Below, piece by piece: positions 1 through 6,367 of a stretch of DNA of 6,736 nt. Below the pieces are notes generated by a model, which had not been told where the DNA came from, did not search any database, and saw nothing but the letters and a program-made list of their open reading frames with translations. Both the position numbers and the translations under genes were made by a program. Source of the stretch: Candidatus Bathyarchaeota archaeon (lineage in GTDB: Archaea > Thermoproteota > Bathyarchaeia > Bathyarchaeales > Bathycorpusculaceae). Position 1 is the first letter of the stretch, and each line of letters begins with the position of its first letter. The stretch lies in contig DAOVIH010000059.1 in NCBI GenBank assembly GCA_030673805.1, forward strand, positions 1 to 6,736, written 5' to 3'.

Positions 1-47
1 ATTCAGTTCAAATTAACAATATCGCTACTCTAGGGTGTCTTTGCAGT

Positions 48-1418
48 CTAGAAATCGGTGATCTTCCTTTGGAAGAGAGCCCTTTTCACAAGTTCACTTT
101 GCCTTAGCCAACGCTGCAACGAAATTTCAAATCGGGACGCTATCAAATTCAAGGCGTCATTTAAGGTTTTGAAAACCAAGGGTTTGCTACCCATAGCATT
201 CCTGACGTTTTCACGCACTTGCCAGACCCCAACTGGCATTATATAGCCGGGGCGAGCTTCTCGAAGAACAATAACCGTAGCTTGTCTTCGTTCTTTCACC
301 AGTTGTTCGCAGACTGCCAAACGTGCTGAATAATAGCAGCCACCAATTCTGGCATAGGTTGTTCTTCCATTGTTCTCTTCGTAATCGGAGAAAAGCACGG
401 TTTTTTTTCCCTTGGGGTTCCATACTGTACCTGGATACCAAGCTTCCATTGCTTCGTAACGCCAGACATCTGGAATCATAAGTACTTCAAAGACGTTGTC
501 TAGGTAATGTGATTCGTATACTCTGTATTCGTTAATTTCAGGATAGGTCTTTACTCTTCTAATTAGATCTTTTGAGATTATGTCATCAACTGCTGTGATG
601 CTCCACCTTGTGGGAACGAGACGGCGGTTTCGTTTTAAACCGAAAGCGCCCACGCTGAAAGCCCGTTGGATCTTAGAAACCAATACACCTTTTGTGTAGA
701 GTTCCACGACTGCATTGGTAGCGCTTAAATCTGTGTCATAAAATGCGTTTTCAATCCTGTCATCAAACCGCGTATTGCCTACTCGTAGATTTCGTATTTT
801 TGCAGAAGGCCCAAAGGGCTGAACATTATTGTCAAGAAAAATGAGGCCTCGGGGCTTTTTAGTAAGATTCAATTCCACCTCGACGTTTTTTTCTGCTAGA
901 GCCAATTCGCGGGTTTGATCCATTATTTTTCCAGCGTCCTCAAACTTGTGGACGTGAACTCGGTGTTTTCCGCGTATAAGAAGTGAACGAAATCCAACGA
1001 TTTCATCTATCGTTTTTCCAAACCAACGCTCCGGCAGATCAAAGATGCTTGTGTCTTCGTCAACTGGAGGAACCAGCGGCCCGGCGTAGACATACGGATA
1101 ACCGATTCTACCCACAAACACTGCTGGAGGAGAAACTCCTGAAATGTTTTCGCTAGACATTAAGGGAATACTCTTCAGAAAATAGTTAACTTTCACCATT
1201 ATTGGACAACGGGGCTTTCCACATAGAAATTTGGAACCCTTACATGCGACACATATTCCACCTCTAGGAGCTCGAGTCGTTATTTGGTGACTATCCAAAA
1301 CATTGTCGCTTCTTTCTTCTAAAACTTTGATTAGCCAGTTATCAGAAGTGTTAATCGAATTATGCGGTGAGACAGTGGATTTCATCGTTGAGAAATACTC
1401 CATCAGACTGAAATGCAT
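48..1418 (-). CDS. nreA: Nre-family archaeal DNA repair protein (NreA-like)
   Basis: This 456-residue protein matches the archaeal Nre family, which is linked to DNA-damage repair through binding of the sliding clamp PCNA. A cysteine cluster typical of the family lies near the N-terminus: C56-x2-C59-x6-C66-x4-C71, in the context ICVACKGSKFLCGKPRCPI, and is probably a zinc site. It is followed by the conserved stretch SPPAVFVGRIGYPYVYAGPL at 96-115. The last seven residues, Q450-R-K-I-T-D-F456, read as a PIP box (Qxx[ILM]xx[FY]) that ends after one aromatic residue. The start is uncertain. The ATG at 1418 has no ribosome binding site; Met6 and Met12 are in-frame alternatives, and a GGAG lies about 12 nt before Met12. 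The first 45 or so residues look poorly conserved, so a later start is possible. The stop is TAG at 48-50. The gene is transcribed divergently from the cyclodeaminase-like gene. I am confident of the family; the A/B/C subtype and exact repair role are less certain. Confidence 0.9.
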   Translation of the reverse strand: MHFSLMEYFSTMKSTVSPHNSINTSDNWLIKVLEERSDNVLDSHQITTRAPRGGICVACKGSKFLCGKPRCPIMVKVNYFLKSIPLMSSENISGVSPPAVFVGRIGYPYVYAGPLVPPVDEDTSIFDLPERWFGKTIDEIVGFRSLLIRGKHRVHVHKFEDAGKIMDQTRELALAEKNVEVELNLTKKPRGLIFLDNNVQPFGPSAKIRNLRVGNTRFDDRIENAFYDTDLSATNAVVELYTKGVLVSKIQRAFSVGAFGLKRNRRLVPTRWSITAVDDIISKDLIRRVKTYPEINEYRVYESHYLDNVFEVLMIPDVWRYEAMEAWYPGTVWNPKGKKTVLFSDYEENNGRTTYARIGGCYYSARLAVCEQLVKERRQATVIVLREARPGYIMPVGVWQVRENVRNAMGSKPLVFKTLNDALNLIASRFEISLQRWLRQSELVKRALFQRKITDF

Positions 1419-1585
1419 TCTGTATCGAAAGATCTCAAAATTAAGCAGATTTTGAAGGGATTTTTTGAAGAAAAAAATACACTAGGTTAAAGTCAACAAA
1501 TCTTGCAGAACCATATTTTTTTGGGGGATTCAATGGAAAAATATGTAAGCAGAACTGAAGAAGATATGAGTTCCAAATACAGGTA
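1419..1585. promoter_or_regulatory. Divergent intergenic promoter region between nre and the cyclodeaminase-like gene
   Basis: This AT-rich 167-bp gap separates two divergently transcribed genes. It contains a perfect 9-bp inverted repeat, CATATTTTT (1512-1520) and AAAAATATG (1537-1545), with a 16-nt spacer. Each arm reads as a TATA-like box for outward transcription. The plus-strand arm would place a transcript start near 1568-1570, just ahead of the ATG at 1586. The minus-strand arm would start nre with a leader of about 70 nt. A second TATA-like stretch on the minus strand (about 1436-1446) could instead give a nearly leaderless nre message. The assignments come from sequence pattern and spacing only. 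Confidence 0.45.
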
Positions 1586-2595
1586 ATGTGGGCTTTTGCA
1601 ATAATGAAATTGTTGTGGCTTTCGGAAAAGGAAGTTGGGTCTTTAATATCTATGGAAGAGGTTTTGAAGTTAGTCGAAGAGGCCTTCAAAGAGAAAGGGG
1701 AGGGGCATGTTCAGATGCCTCCGAAACCATACCTATTCTATTCTAGATATAATGGGGATTTGAGGATTATGCCATCTTATCTTGAGCGACTAGATATTTC
1801 CGCAGTAAAGGTAGTCAATGTTCATCCTAATAACCCGAGTGAATTCAACCTCCCAAGCATAATGGCATTAATAATTCTTATTGATCCGAAAAATGGAGCG
1901 CCTTTAGCCATTTTGGGTGGCACCCAGATCACGGCCATGCGTACAGGCGCAGCTGGTGGTGTAGCCGCAAAGTATCTGGCAAGAAAAGACTCAAAAAAAG
2001 TTGGCATAATTGGAGCTGGGGTTCAAGCAAGAACGCAGCTTCAAGCGTTGGATTTAATACTCGAGGATTTAGAGGAAGTCAAAGTCTGGAGTAGGACATC
2101 GGCCAGCGCGAATCGATTTGTAATGGAGATGAGAACCAAAGTTGGCAAAGGAATAGAGATCACCCCAGAAAAGGATGCCCAATGTACAGTGGAAGGCGTT
2201 GACGTTTTGGTTACAACAACACCCTCAAGGAAGCCGTTGGTCCGAAAAGAATGGATCCCGCAAGGGGTTCACATAAACTGTATTGGGCCGATGCTCCTGG
2301 AAAAGAAGAGCTTGAACCAACAGTTTTTGAGGGTTCTAAAATAGTCGTTGACAGTTGGGAACAAGCCTCGCATGGTGGAGAGATAAATGTTCCTGTCGCT
2401 ATGGGCATGATAAAGAAAGAAGATATATGGGCTAACATCGGCGAGATTGTCGCCGGAATTAGAGATGGCAGAACTTCACTTGACGAATTAACGGTTTTTG
2501 TTTCAACGGGTTTAGCCATTCAAGATTTAGTTGTAGCAGAACTAGTCTATAGAAAGGCCTTGGAGAATAAAATCGGTCGTTTCATAAAGATTTAG
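1586..2595 (+). pseudogene. Ornithine cyclodeaminase / mu-crystallin family protein, frameshifted
   Basis: The two halves together form one protein of about 336 residues, the normal size for this NAD(P)-dependent family (ornithine cyclodeaminase, archaeal alanine dehydrogenase, mu-crystallin). Seen in the sequence are a conserved Lys (K75, AVKVVNVHP), the GGTQITAMRTGAA segment (111-123) and a Rossmann loop GAGVQAR with G143-x-G145-x-x-A148. The frame breaks in the GGG run at 2285-2287. Adding one G restores IGADAPGKEEL, which holds the Asp that is catalytic in ornithine cyclodeaminase, and the frame then runs open to TAG at 2593-2595. Without repair, the first frame ends at 2344 after 18 unrelated residues. 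The rest of the gene is intact, so this is either a recent mutation or a sequencing/assembly error. Family alignment favours ATG 1604 (MKLLWLSEKEV) over ATG 1586; neither has a good ribosome binding site. The substrate (ornithine, alanine or another amino or imino acid) cannot be told from sequence. Confidence 0.85.
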
Positions 2596-2598
2596 AAC

Positions 2599-2611
2599 CA
2601 CAGAGCCTGTG
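2599..2611. repeat. Small inverted repeat between convergent genes
   Basis: CACAG (2599-2603) and CTGTG (2607-2611) form a perfect 5-bp stem with a 3-nt loop in the 33-bp gap between the convergent cyclodeaminase-like gene and the HMA-thioredoxin gene. The position suits a shared 3'-end structure. There is no strong T run on either side, and a 5-bp stem can arise by chance, so a terminator role is weak. Confidence 0.25.
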
Positions 2612-2628
2612 CCTTCTCATTATTCAAA

Positions 2629-3222
2629 TTAGCTCTGTAGAGCTTTCTGTATTTGATCTTTCTTGGGCAACGAAGACAGTCTGTCTTTGACTTTCCCTTC
2701 TTCAAAGATGAGGATCGCAGGAATTCCAAGAATTTCATAGTGATGCCAAGTTTCTGAGGATGTAACGTCCATCTGGTAGAAATCCGCTTCAGATTCAAGG
2801 GCTTTTGCGCTTTCTAAGAAGACAGGTTCGACCATTTTGCATATGGGACATTTTGGAGAAGAAAAAAGAACTGCAACAGGTTTAGGTGAGTGCAAAACCT
2901 TGTCTTGAAAATCAGTGTCTGATAACACCTGAACACTGTAGGGTTTTTTCTTCTTAAATAAACCTTTTAGCCGCGAGGCAACGCTTGGGTATTTCTTGTA
3001 GGTTACTTGGTAGCCTAACCGTTCGATGGCACTTTCAATCTCCGAAACCGAGATAGTGGTGGAATCGTAGGTCACCTTTAATGTTCTAGCCATATAGTTG
3101 CCTCGGGCCTCATAAACTCCATTGAGACGGGCTACTTCTCGCTCCAAAAGAGGAATGCAAGTGGGGCAATCCATACGAACAACTGGGATGTTCCTGACCG
3201 TGAGCCTCTCGGCTTTCTTCAT
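2629..3222 (-). CDS. HMA metal-binding domain fused to thioredoxin-like domain (probable copper chaperone/redox partner)
   Basis: This 197-residue soluble protein has two domains and no signal peptide or membrane segment. Residues 7-75 are a heavy-metal-associated (HMA) ferredoxin-like fold with the metal site M17-D-C19-P-T-C22, a variant of the usual GMxCxxC, and the typical ending IESAIERLGYQVTY. A basic linker (about 76-96, including GLFKKKKPYS) leads to a thioredoxin-like domain (97-197) with active site C125-P-I-C128, followed by KMVEP and a conserved Pro at GIPAILIF (P168). The usual Trp before the first Cys is replaced by Lys, and CPIC replaces CGPC. The gene begins four bases after the copper ATPase stop, and its ribosome binding site overlaps that stop, so the two are co-translated. 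The neighbouring ATPase lacks its own HMA domain, so this protein probably hands Cu(I) to it or keeps metal-binding cysteines reduced. That role is inferred; the domain calls are firm. Confidence 0.88.
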   Translation of the reverse strand: MKKAERLTVRNIPVVRMDCPTCIPLLEREVARLNGVYEARGNYMARTLKVTYDSTTISVSEIESAIERLGYQVTYKKYPSVASRLKGLFKKKKPYSVQVLSDTDFQDKVLHSPKPVAVLFSSPKCPICKMVEPVFLESAKALESEADFYQMDVTSSETWHHYEILGIPAILIFEEGKVKDRLSSLPKKDQIQKALQS

Positions 3223-3223
3223 T

Positions 3224-3236
3224 GGATCACTTCTCC
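3224..3236 (-). promoter_or_regulatory. Ribosome binding site of the HMA-thioredoxin gene overlapping the ATPase stop codon
   Basis: On the minus strand this reads GGAGAAGTGATCC, followed by one base and then ATG at 3222-3220. Both GGAG and GTGATCC can pair with the archaeal 16S 3' end (complement AGGAGGTGATCC). The TGA within GTGATCC is the stop codon of the upstream ATPase (3229-3227). This layout fixes the start of the downstream gene and implies translational coupling. Confidence 0.75.
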
Positions 3237-5308
3237 GGTTTGAATCGTCTCAGAAGCAAAGAGTTCGAAACAACCGAGATTGAACTAAAAGCCATTGCAG
3301 CGGCTGCTAGAACAGGATTTATAACTATGCCAATAGGTAGTAGAACACCAGCAGCTATGGGAATTAAAGCTGCATTATAGCCGAAAGCCCAAATGAAATT
3401 TTGTTTGATCTTTGAATAGGTGTGTTTGCTGAGTTGAATTGCCGTAACCACGTCCATCAGATTGTTTTTCATAAGCACTATTCCTCCTGCTTCCAAGGCC
3501 ACGTCGGTTCCGCTTCCCAGCGCGATGCCTACATCAGCTTGTGCAAGGGCTGGAGCGTCATTTATCCCATCTCCGACCATGGCCACCACTAAACCTTCCG
3601 TTTGCAGTCTTTTGATTTCGGTTGCTTTTTTTTCTGGAAGAATTTCAGCCATATACCGCTTTATGCCGGCTTTTTTCGCGATTGCCTGGGCAGTTCGCTT
3701 GTGGTCACCAGTTATCATGATTACCTCAAGGTTCATTTTTTGGAGTCGACCAACAACTTCAGGCGCGTTTTCTTTAAGCTCATCCGCCACAGCGATTACA
3801 CCGCTAACTTTGCCGTCAACCACCACGTAAACTAAGCTTTTCCCTTGATCCAAGAGGTTATCAGCAGTTCTTAGCAAGTTCTGATCCATTTTCCGCGCAG
3901 ATTCCTCTACAAATTGGGGGGTTCCAACAATTACTTCGTCTTCACCAACAGATCCTTTCACGCCCTTTCCTGGAAAAACCTTGAAGTTTTTCGGTTCTTG
4001 AAGAGTAAGCTCCCTGTTAGTTGCCTCTTCAACGATTGCCTTTCCCACTGGGTGTTCAGACAAGTTCTCAAGTGAAGCAGCTAGGGCTAACAGTTGATCA
4101 GGGTTATCGCTTATCACATCAGTAACTGTTAGCTCTCCTTTTGTTAAGGTCCCAGTTTTATCGAAGACTATAGCCTGCAACTCCCTTGTCTTCTCAAGGT
4201 ACTCCCCTCCTTTGATGAGTATACCATACTGCGCGCCTTTGGCTGCACCTACCAAAATCGCGGTTGGTGTAGCAATTCCCATCGCACAGGGACAAGCAAC
4301 GATTACCACTGCAACAAACCTAGACAAGCTATACTCAAAACTTGCGCCCGCGAAGAAGCTCCAACCGACAAAAGTGAATATACCGATTATAAGTACCACG
4401 GGAACGAAATACTCTGAAATTCTATCTGCAAGTCTTTGAATTGGAGACTTGCTCAGTTGGGCGTCATTTACCATTTGCACTATCTGGTTGAGGGTAGTAT
4501 TCATTCCGATTCGGGTTACCTCAACCTTTAGGGCACCGTCTTTATTGATGGTAGCTCCGATAACTTGGTTGCCTTTCTCCTTTGGGACTGGAATGCTCTC
4601 TCCAGTGATCATGCTTTCGTCAACAGAGGAGGTGCCACCAATTATCAGACCATCTAGGGGAATTCTCTCCCCCGGTTTAATAAGAAGCGTGTCGCCAGGC
4701 ATTACTTTCTCGACTGGAATCTTCTCACGCGTCCCGTCTTCCTTTATCACGTTTGCAAATTGGGGTTGAAGATCCAAGAGTTTGAGTACCGCTTCAGAAG
4801 CCTTTCCTTTTGCAGTTTCCTCTAGCAGTTTACCAATTAAAATGAGAGAGAGTATCAGAGCAGCAGTATCAAAGTAGACGTCTTGGCTTGATGCTAAACT
4901 GGGAAAAAAAGTTACGAAAGTACTGTAAACCCAAGCCGTAGTAGTGCCAACCACTATTAGCGTGTCCATGTTCACAGTCTTGGCCCTAGCTGCCCCCCAT
5001 GCACCTCGGTAATACCGAAAGCCTGCGATGAACTGGACAGGCGTAGCTAGCAGAAAAAGCCACATATTTTGCGAAAATAGTGGTAATGAAACGTTGAAAA
5101 ACCCGATCATGAAGGTTGCTAGTCCAAGGGTGATACTGAACACTGTCAAACGTCTAAGGTTCCGACGTTCAACAGTGGGCTGAGTAAAAGTTAGCAAGCA
5201 TTGCTCGCTACAAAAATAGTAAGTCTTCCCATCGATTTCTGTTTTCCAAACAGCGTTTTCTTCGTCCACATACATTCCGCAAACAGGATCGCGGGCCAAG
5301 CCAACCAC
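3227..5308 (-). CDS. copA: P1B-1 copper-transporting ATPase with N-terminal YHS/TRASH-like domain
   Basis: This 693-residue P-type ATPase uses ATP to move Cu(I), or Ag(I), out across the cell membrane. Residues 5-45 form a YHS/TRASH-like metal domain (DPVC10GM, then YFC33SEQC37) in place of the N-terminal HMA domain common in CopA. Eight membrane segments are visible, at about 54-73, 81-104, 114-135, 144-164, 300-320, 330-355, 636-655 and 660-685. Hallmarks are TGES (235-238) in the actuator domain, C339-P-C341 in the membrane, D383-KTGTLT for phosphorylation, SEHP (H419-P420) and GDGIND (579-584). N637 and Y644-N645 in the seventh segment and M672 with S675-S676 in the eighth are the Cu(I)-type (P1B-1) signature. 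The start is GTG at 5308 with no ribosome binding site; a TATA-like box about 26 bp upstream fits a leaderless mRNA. It is first in an operon with the HMA-thioredoxin gene. Cu(I) specificity is well supported, but transport direction is inferred from the family. Confidence 0.95.
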   Translation of the reverse strand: MVGLARDPVCGMYVDEENAVWKTEIDGKTYYFCSEQCLLTFTQPTVERRNLRRLTVFSITLGLATFMIGFFNVSLPLFSQNMWLFLLATPVQFIAGFRYYRGAWGAARAKTVNMDTLIVVGTTTAWVYSTFVTFFPSLASSQDVYFDTAALILSLILIGKLLEETAKGKASEAVLKLLDLQPQFANVIKEDGTREKIPVEKVMPGDTLLIKPGERIPLDGLIIGGTSSVDESMITGESIPVPKEKGNQVIGATINKDGALKVEVTRIGMNTTLNQIVQMVNDAQLSKSPIQRLADRISEYFVPVVLIIGIFTFVGWSFFAGASFEYSLSRFVAVVIVACPCAMGIATPTAILVGAAKGAQYGILIKGGEYLEKTRELQAIVFDKTGTLTKGELTVTDVISDNPDQLLALAASLENLSEHPVGKAIVEEATNRELTLQEPKNFKVFPGKGVKGSVGEDEVIVGTPQFVEESARKMDQNLLRTADNLLDQGKSLVYVVVDGKVSGVIAVADELKENAPEVVGRLQKMNLEVIMITGDHKRTAQAIAKKAGIKRYMAEILPEKKATEIKRLQTEGLVVAMVGDGINDAPALAQADVGIALGSGTDVALEAGGIVLMKNNLMDVVTAIQLSKHTYSKIKQNFIWAFGYNAALIPIAAGVLLPIGIVINPVLAAAAMAFSSISVVSNSLLLRRFKPEK

Positions 5309-5311
5309 TGA

Positions 5312-5346
5312 AGATACTAAAATGAAAGGTCAATAAAGTAGTATCT
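5312..5346 (-). promoter_or_regulatory. copA promoter candidate: TATA-like box flanked by an 8-bp inverted repeat
   Basis: A minus-strand TATA-like element, CTTTATTG in reverse complement (5331-5338), is centred about 26 bp upstream of the GTG start at 5308, the normal archaeal TATA-to-transcription-start distance. It is bracketed by a perfect inverted repeat: AGATACTA (5312-5319) and TAGTATCT (5339-5346), with a 19-nt spacer. A dimeric repressor bound here would block TBP/TFB or the start site. The operator role is inferred from position and symmetry. Confidence 0.45.
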
Positions 5347-5352
5347 GTGAAA

Positions 5353-5365
5353 AACCCAAAGGGTT
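5353..5365. repeat. Short hairpin AACCC-AAA-GGGTT upstream of copA
   Basis: A perfect 5-bp inverted repeat with a 3-nt spacer. Read on the minus strand, the stem is followed by TTTTT, like a small intrinsic terminator pointing toward copA. It could end a short transcript ahead of the copA promoter, be a regulator half-site pair, or be chance. Confidence 0.25.
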
Positions 5366-5430
5366 GTGGGGGTCAATTGTTCGACAACTCATTTTCAGTA
5401 TAGAAAATAGAGCCCTCCAAGGTTTTTGAA

Positions 5431-5446
5431 TTCTGCAATTGCAGAA
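5431..5446. promoter_or_regulatory. 16-bp perfect palindrome, candidate operator
   Basis: TTCTGCAATTGCAGAA is identical to its own reverse complement over all 16 bases. It lies in the 263-bp gap between the divergent copA operon and the QueG-like gene, about 125 bp from each start codon. Perfect palindromes of this length are typical of homodimeric transcription-factor sites. The copper operon is the obvious target, but no regulator gene is in the window, so the cognate protein is unknown. Confidence 0.5.
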
Positions 5447-5520
5447 AACGTGCTTGCGCAGATCACCAAGGATTCAATTTGGAAAGCTACATTTACTCTG
5501 TGCTTCTTCGAAACGTTCTC

Positions 5521-5563
5521 CTTAAAAGCAAAATATGAATCTAGACAGATTGGTAAAGGGGAT
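5521..5563 (+). promoter_or_regulatory. Promoter and ribosome binding site candidates for the QueG-like gene
   Basis: AT-rich TATA-like sequence spans 5521-5537 (CTTAAAAGC and AAAATATGAA). It is followed by GGGGAT (5558-5563), one mismatch from the archaeal GGTGAT ribosome binding core, eight bases before the ATG at 5572. The ribosome binding site supports this start; the exact TATA choice is uncertain. Confidence 0.4.
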
Positions 5564-5571
5564 TTGAGAAA

Positions 5572-6327
5572 ATGGTTTTAACCAAAGATGTGAAACGCAG
5601 AGTGATGGAAGTTGGCTTTGTATCTTCAGGCATTTCAGCCCCAAATATGCTAGAAGATTTGCCTCATGGACCGATAGGATCTGTCTGCACCTTGCGTCTG
5701 CCTAAGGACGAACTGCCAACTGCAAAATCGGTGATACTGATGAGTTACTATGCTTGGGACCCTATTTTCAATTTGCAGGTAGATTCAGCCTATTTTCGGT
5801 CTCGTGAAAGATACACACCAAAAGTTCAAACTGAGAATTATCAGCTCTACTATGAAATCTTAAAAAACAAAGCATGGACTGTTGTTAACTATCTTAGGAA
5901 GAAAGGGTTTGAATCCACCCTTTCGCTTGGCATATCTCTTAAAACCTCTGCTGTTAGAGCTGGTCTTGGTTGCCAAGGAAAAAACACGCTACTGGTCACT
6001 CCAAGCCATGGACCAAGGGTAAGGCTCATCTCAGTGCTAACCACGGCCGAACTAGACACAGATGAACCATTCAAAGAAGATTTGTGCAAAGATTGCGAAA
6101 AATGCGTTATTGCTTGTCCCACCCAAGCATTAGAGCCATACAAAATCAAGATCAACCGTTGCTTAACTTATGCGGCTGAAAAACCATATGCACAAGATGT
6201 AACAAAAGACATTAGAAAACTGGAGAAAAAACTGATTATGAGACCCACTCCAAACAGCTACGTTGAATGCTGGACTTGCATTGAAGCTTGCCCAATTGGA
6301 AAGCTCCGCCAAAAACACTTAAAATAG
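5572..6327 (+). CDS. QueG-like (epoxyqueuosine reductase family) double [4Fe-4S] protein
   Basis: This 251-residue soluble protein resembles the core of epoxyqueuosine reductase QueG, a cobalamin-dependent iron-sulfur enzyme. Visible motifs are AVRAGLGCQGKNTLL (127-141; QueG proteins usually have GLGW), a first cluster C172-x2-C175-x2-C178-x3-C182-P, and a second cluster from C197 with C233-x2-C236-x3-C240-P. It is much shorter than typical bacterial QueG (about 350-380 residues), ending right after the second cluster with no C-terminal HEAT-type extension. The region where QueG carries its catalytic Asp (a DxAP segment about 13 residues before AGLG) here reads TLSLGISLKTS and has no Asp. Archaea normally make archaeosine rather than queuosine, so a different reductase substrate is likely. 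Annotation as a QueG-like Fe-S reductase is safe; the precise reaction is unknown. It is transcribed divergently from copA and converges on tRNA-Asp. Confidence 0.82.
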   Translation: MVLTKDVKRRVMEVGFVSSGISAPNMLEDLPHGPIGSVCTLRLPKDELPTAKSVILMSYYAWDPIFNLQVDSAYFRSRERYTPKVQTENYQLYYEILKNKAWTVVNYLRKKGFESTLSLGISLKTSAVRAGLGCQGKNTLLVTPSHGPRVRLISVLTTAELDTDEPFKEDLCKDCEKCVIACPTQALEPYKIKINRCLTYAAEKPYAQDVTKDIRKLEKKLIMRPTPNSYVECWTCIEACPIGKLRQKHLK

Positions 6328-6329
6328 CC

Positions 6330-6347
6330 CCTTTTCAGTCTTTATTT
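6330..6347 (+). terminator. T-rich terminator candidate of the QueG-like gene
   Basis: Immediately after the TAG stop the plus strand carries two pyrimidine/T-rich tracts (CCTTTT and TTTATTT), which fits archaeal termination at T-rich sequence. A 6-bp AT stem, TTATTT (6342-6347) with AAATAA (6352-6357), follows. Confidence 0.4.
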
Positions 6348-6360
6348 ACGAAAATAAGGT

Positions 6361-6367
6361 AAAAAAG
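6361..6367 (-). terminator. T6 terminator of tRNA-Asp
   Basis: On the minus strand a run of six T (A6 on the plus strand, 6361-6366) begins two bases after the discriminator base. This is the usual signal for ending archaeal tRNA transcripts. Confidence 0.6.

Noticed and set aside
1..47. Possible terminator or gene remnant downstream of nre
   Set aside because: There is no T run on the minus strand, no hairpin and no coding signal in these bases.
1441..1689. Minus-strand open frame of 82 codons
   Set aside because: It overlaps the start of the cyclodeaminase-like gene in antisense, has no recognisable domain and no convincing ribosome binding site, so it is a shadow frame.
2282..2292. Programmed -1 frameshift to produce full-length cyclodeaminase
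   Set aside because: The local sequence ATTGGGCCG lacks an X-XXY-YYZ slippery heptamer, and no strong downstream structure is evident. A simple one-base loss or base-call error explains it better.
3462..4769. Several plus-strand open frames (for example 3462-3830, 4212-4439, 4449-4769)
   Set aside because: All lie antisense to strongly conserved domains of the copper ATPase, and their translations are low-complexity Ser/Ile/Pro-rich with no motif.
5889..6155. Minus-strand open frame of 88 codons
   Set aside because: It is antisense to the Fe-S core of the QueG-like gene and has no domain or initiation signal.
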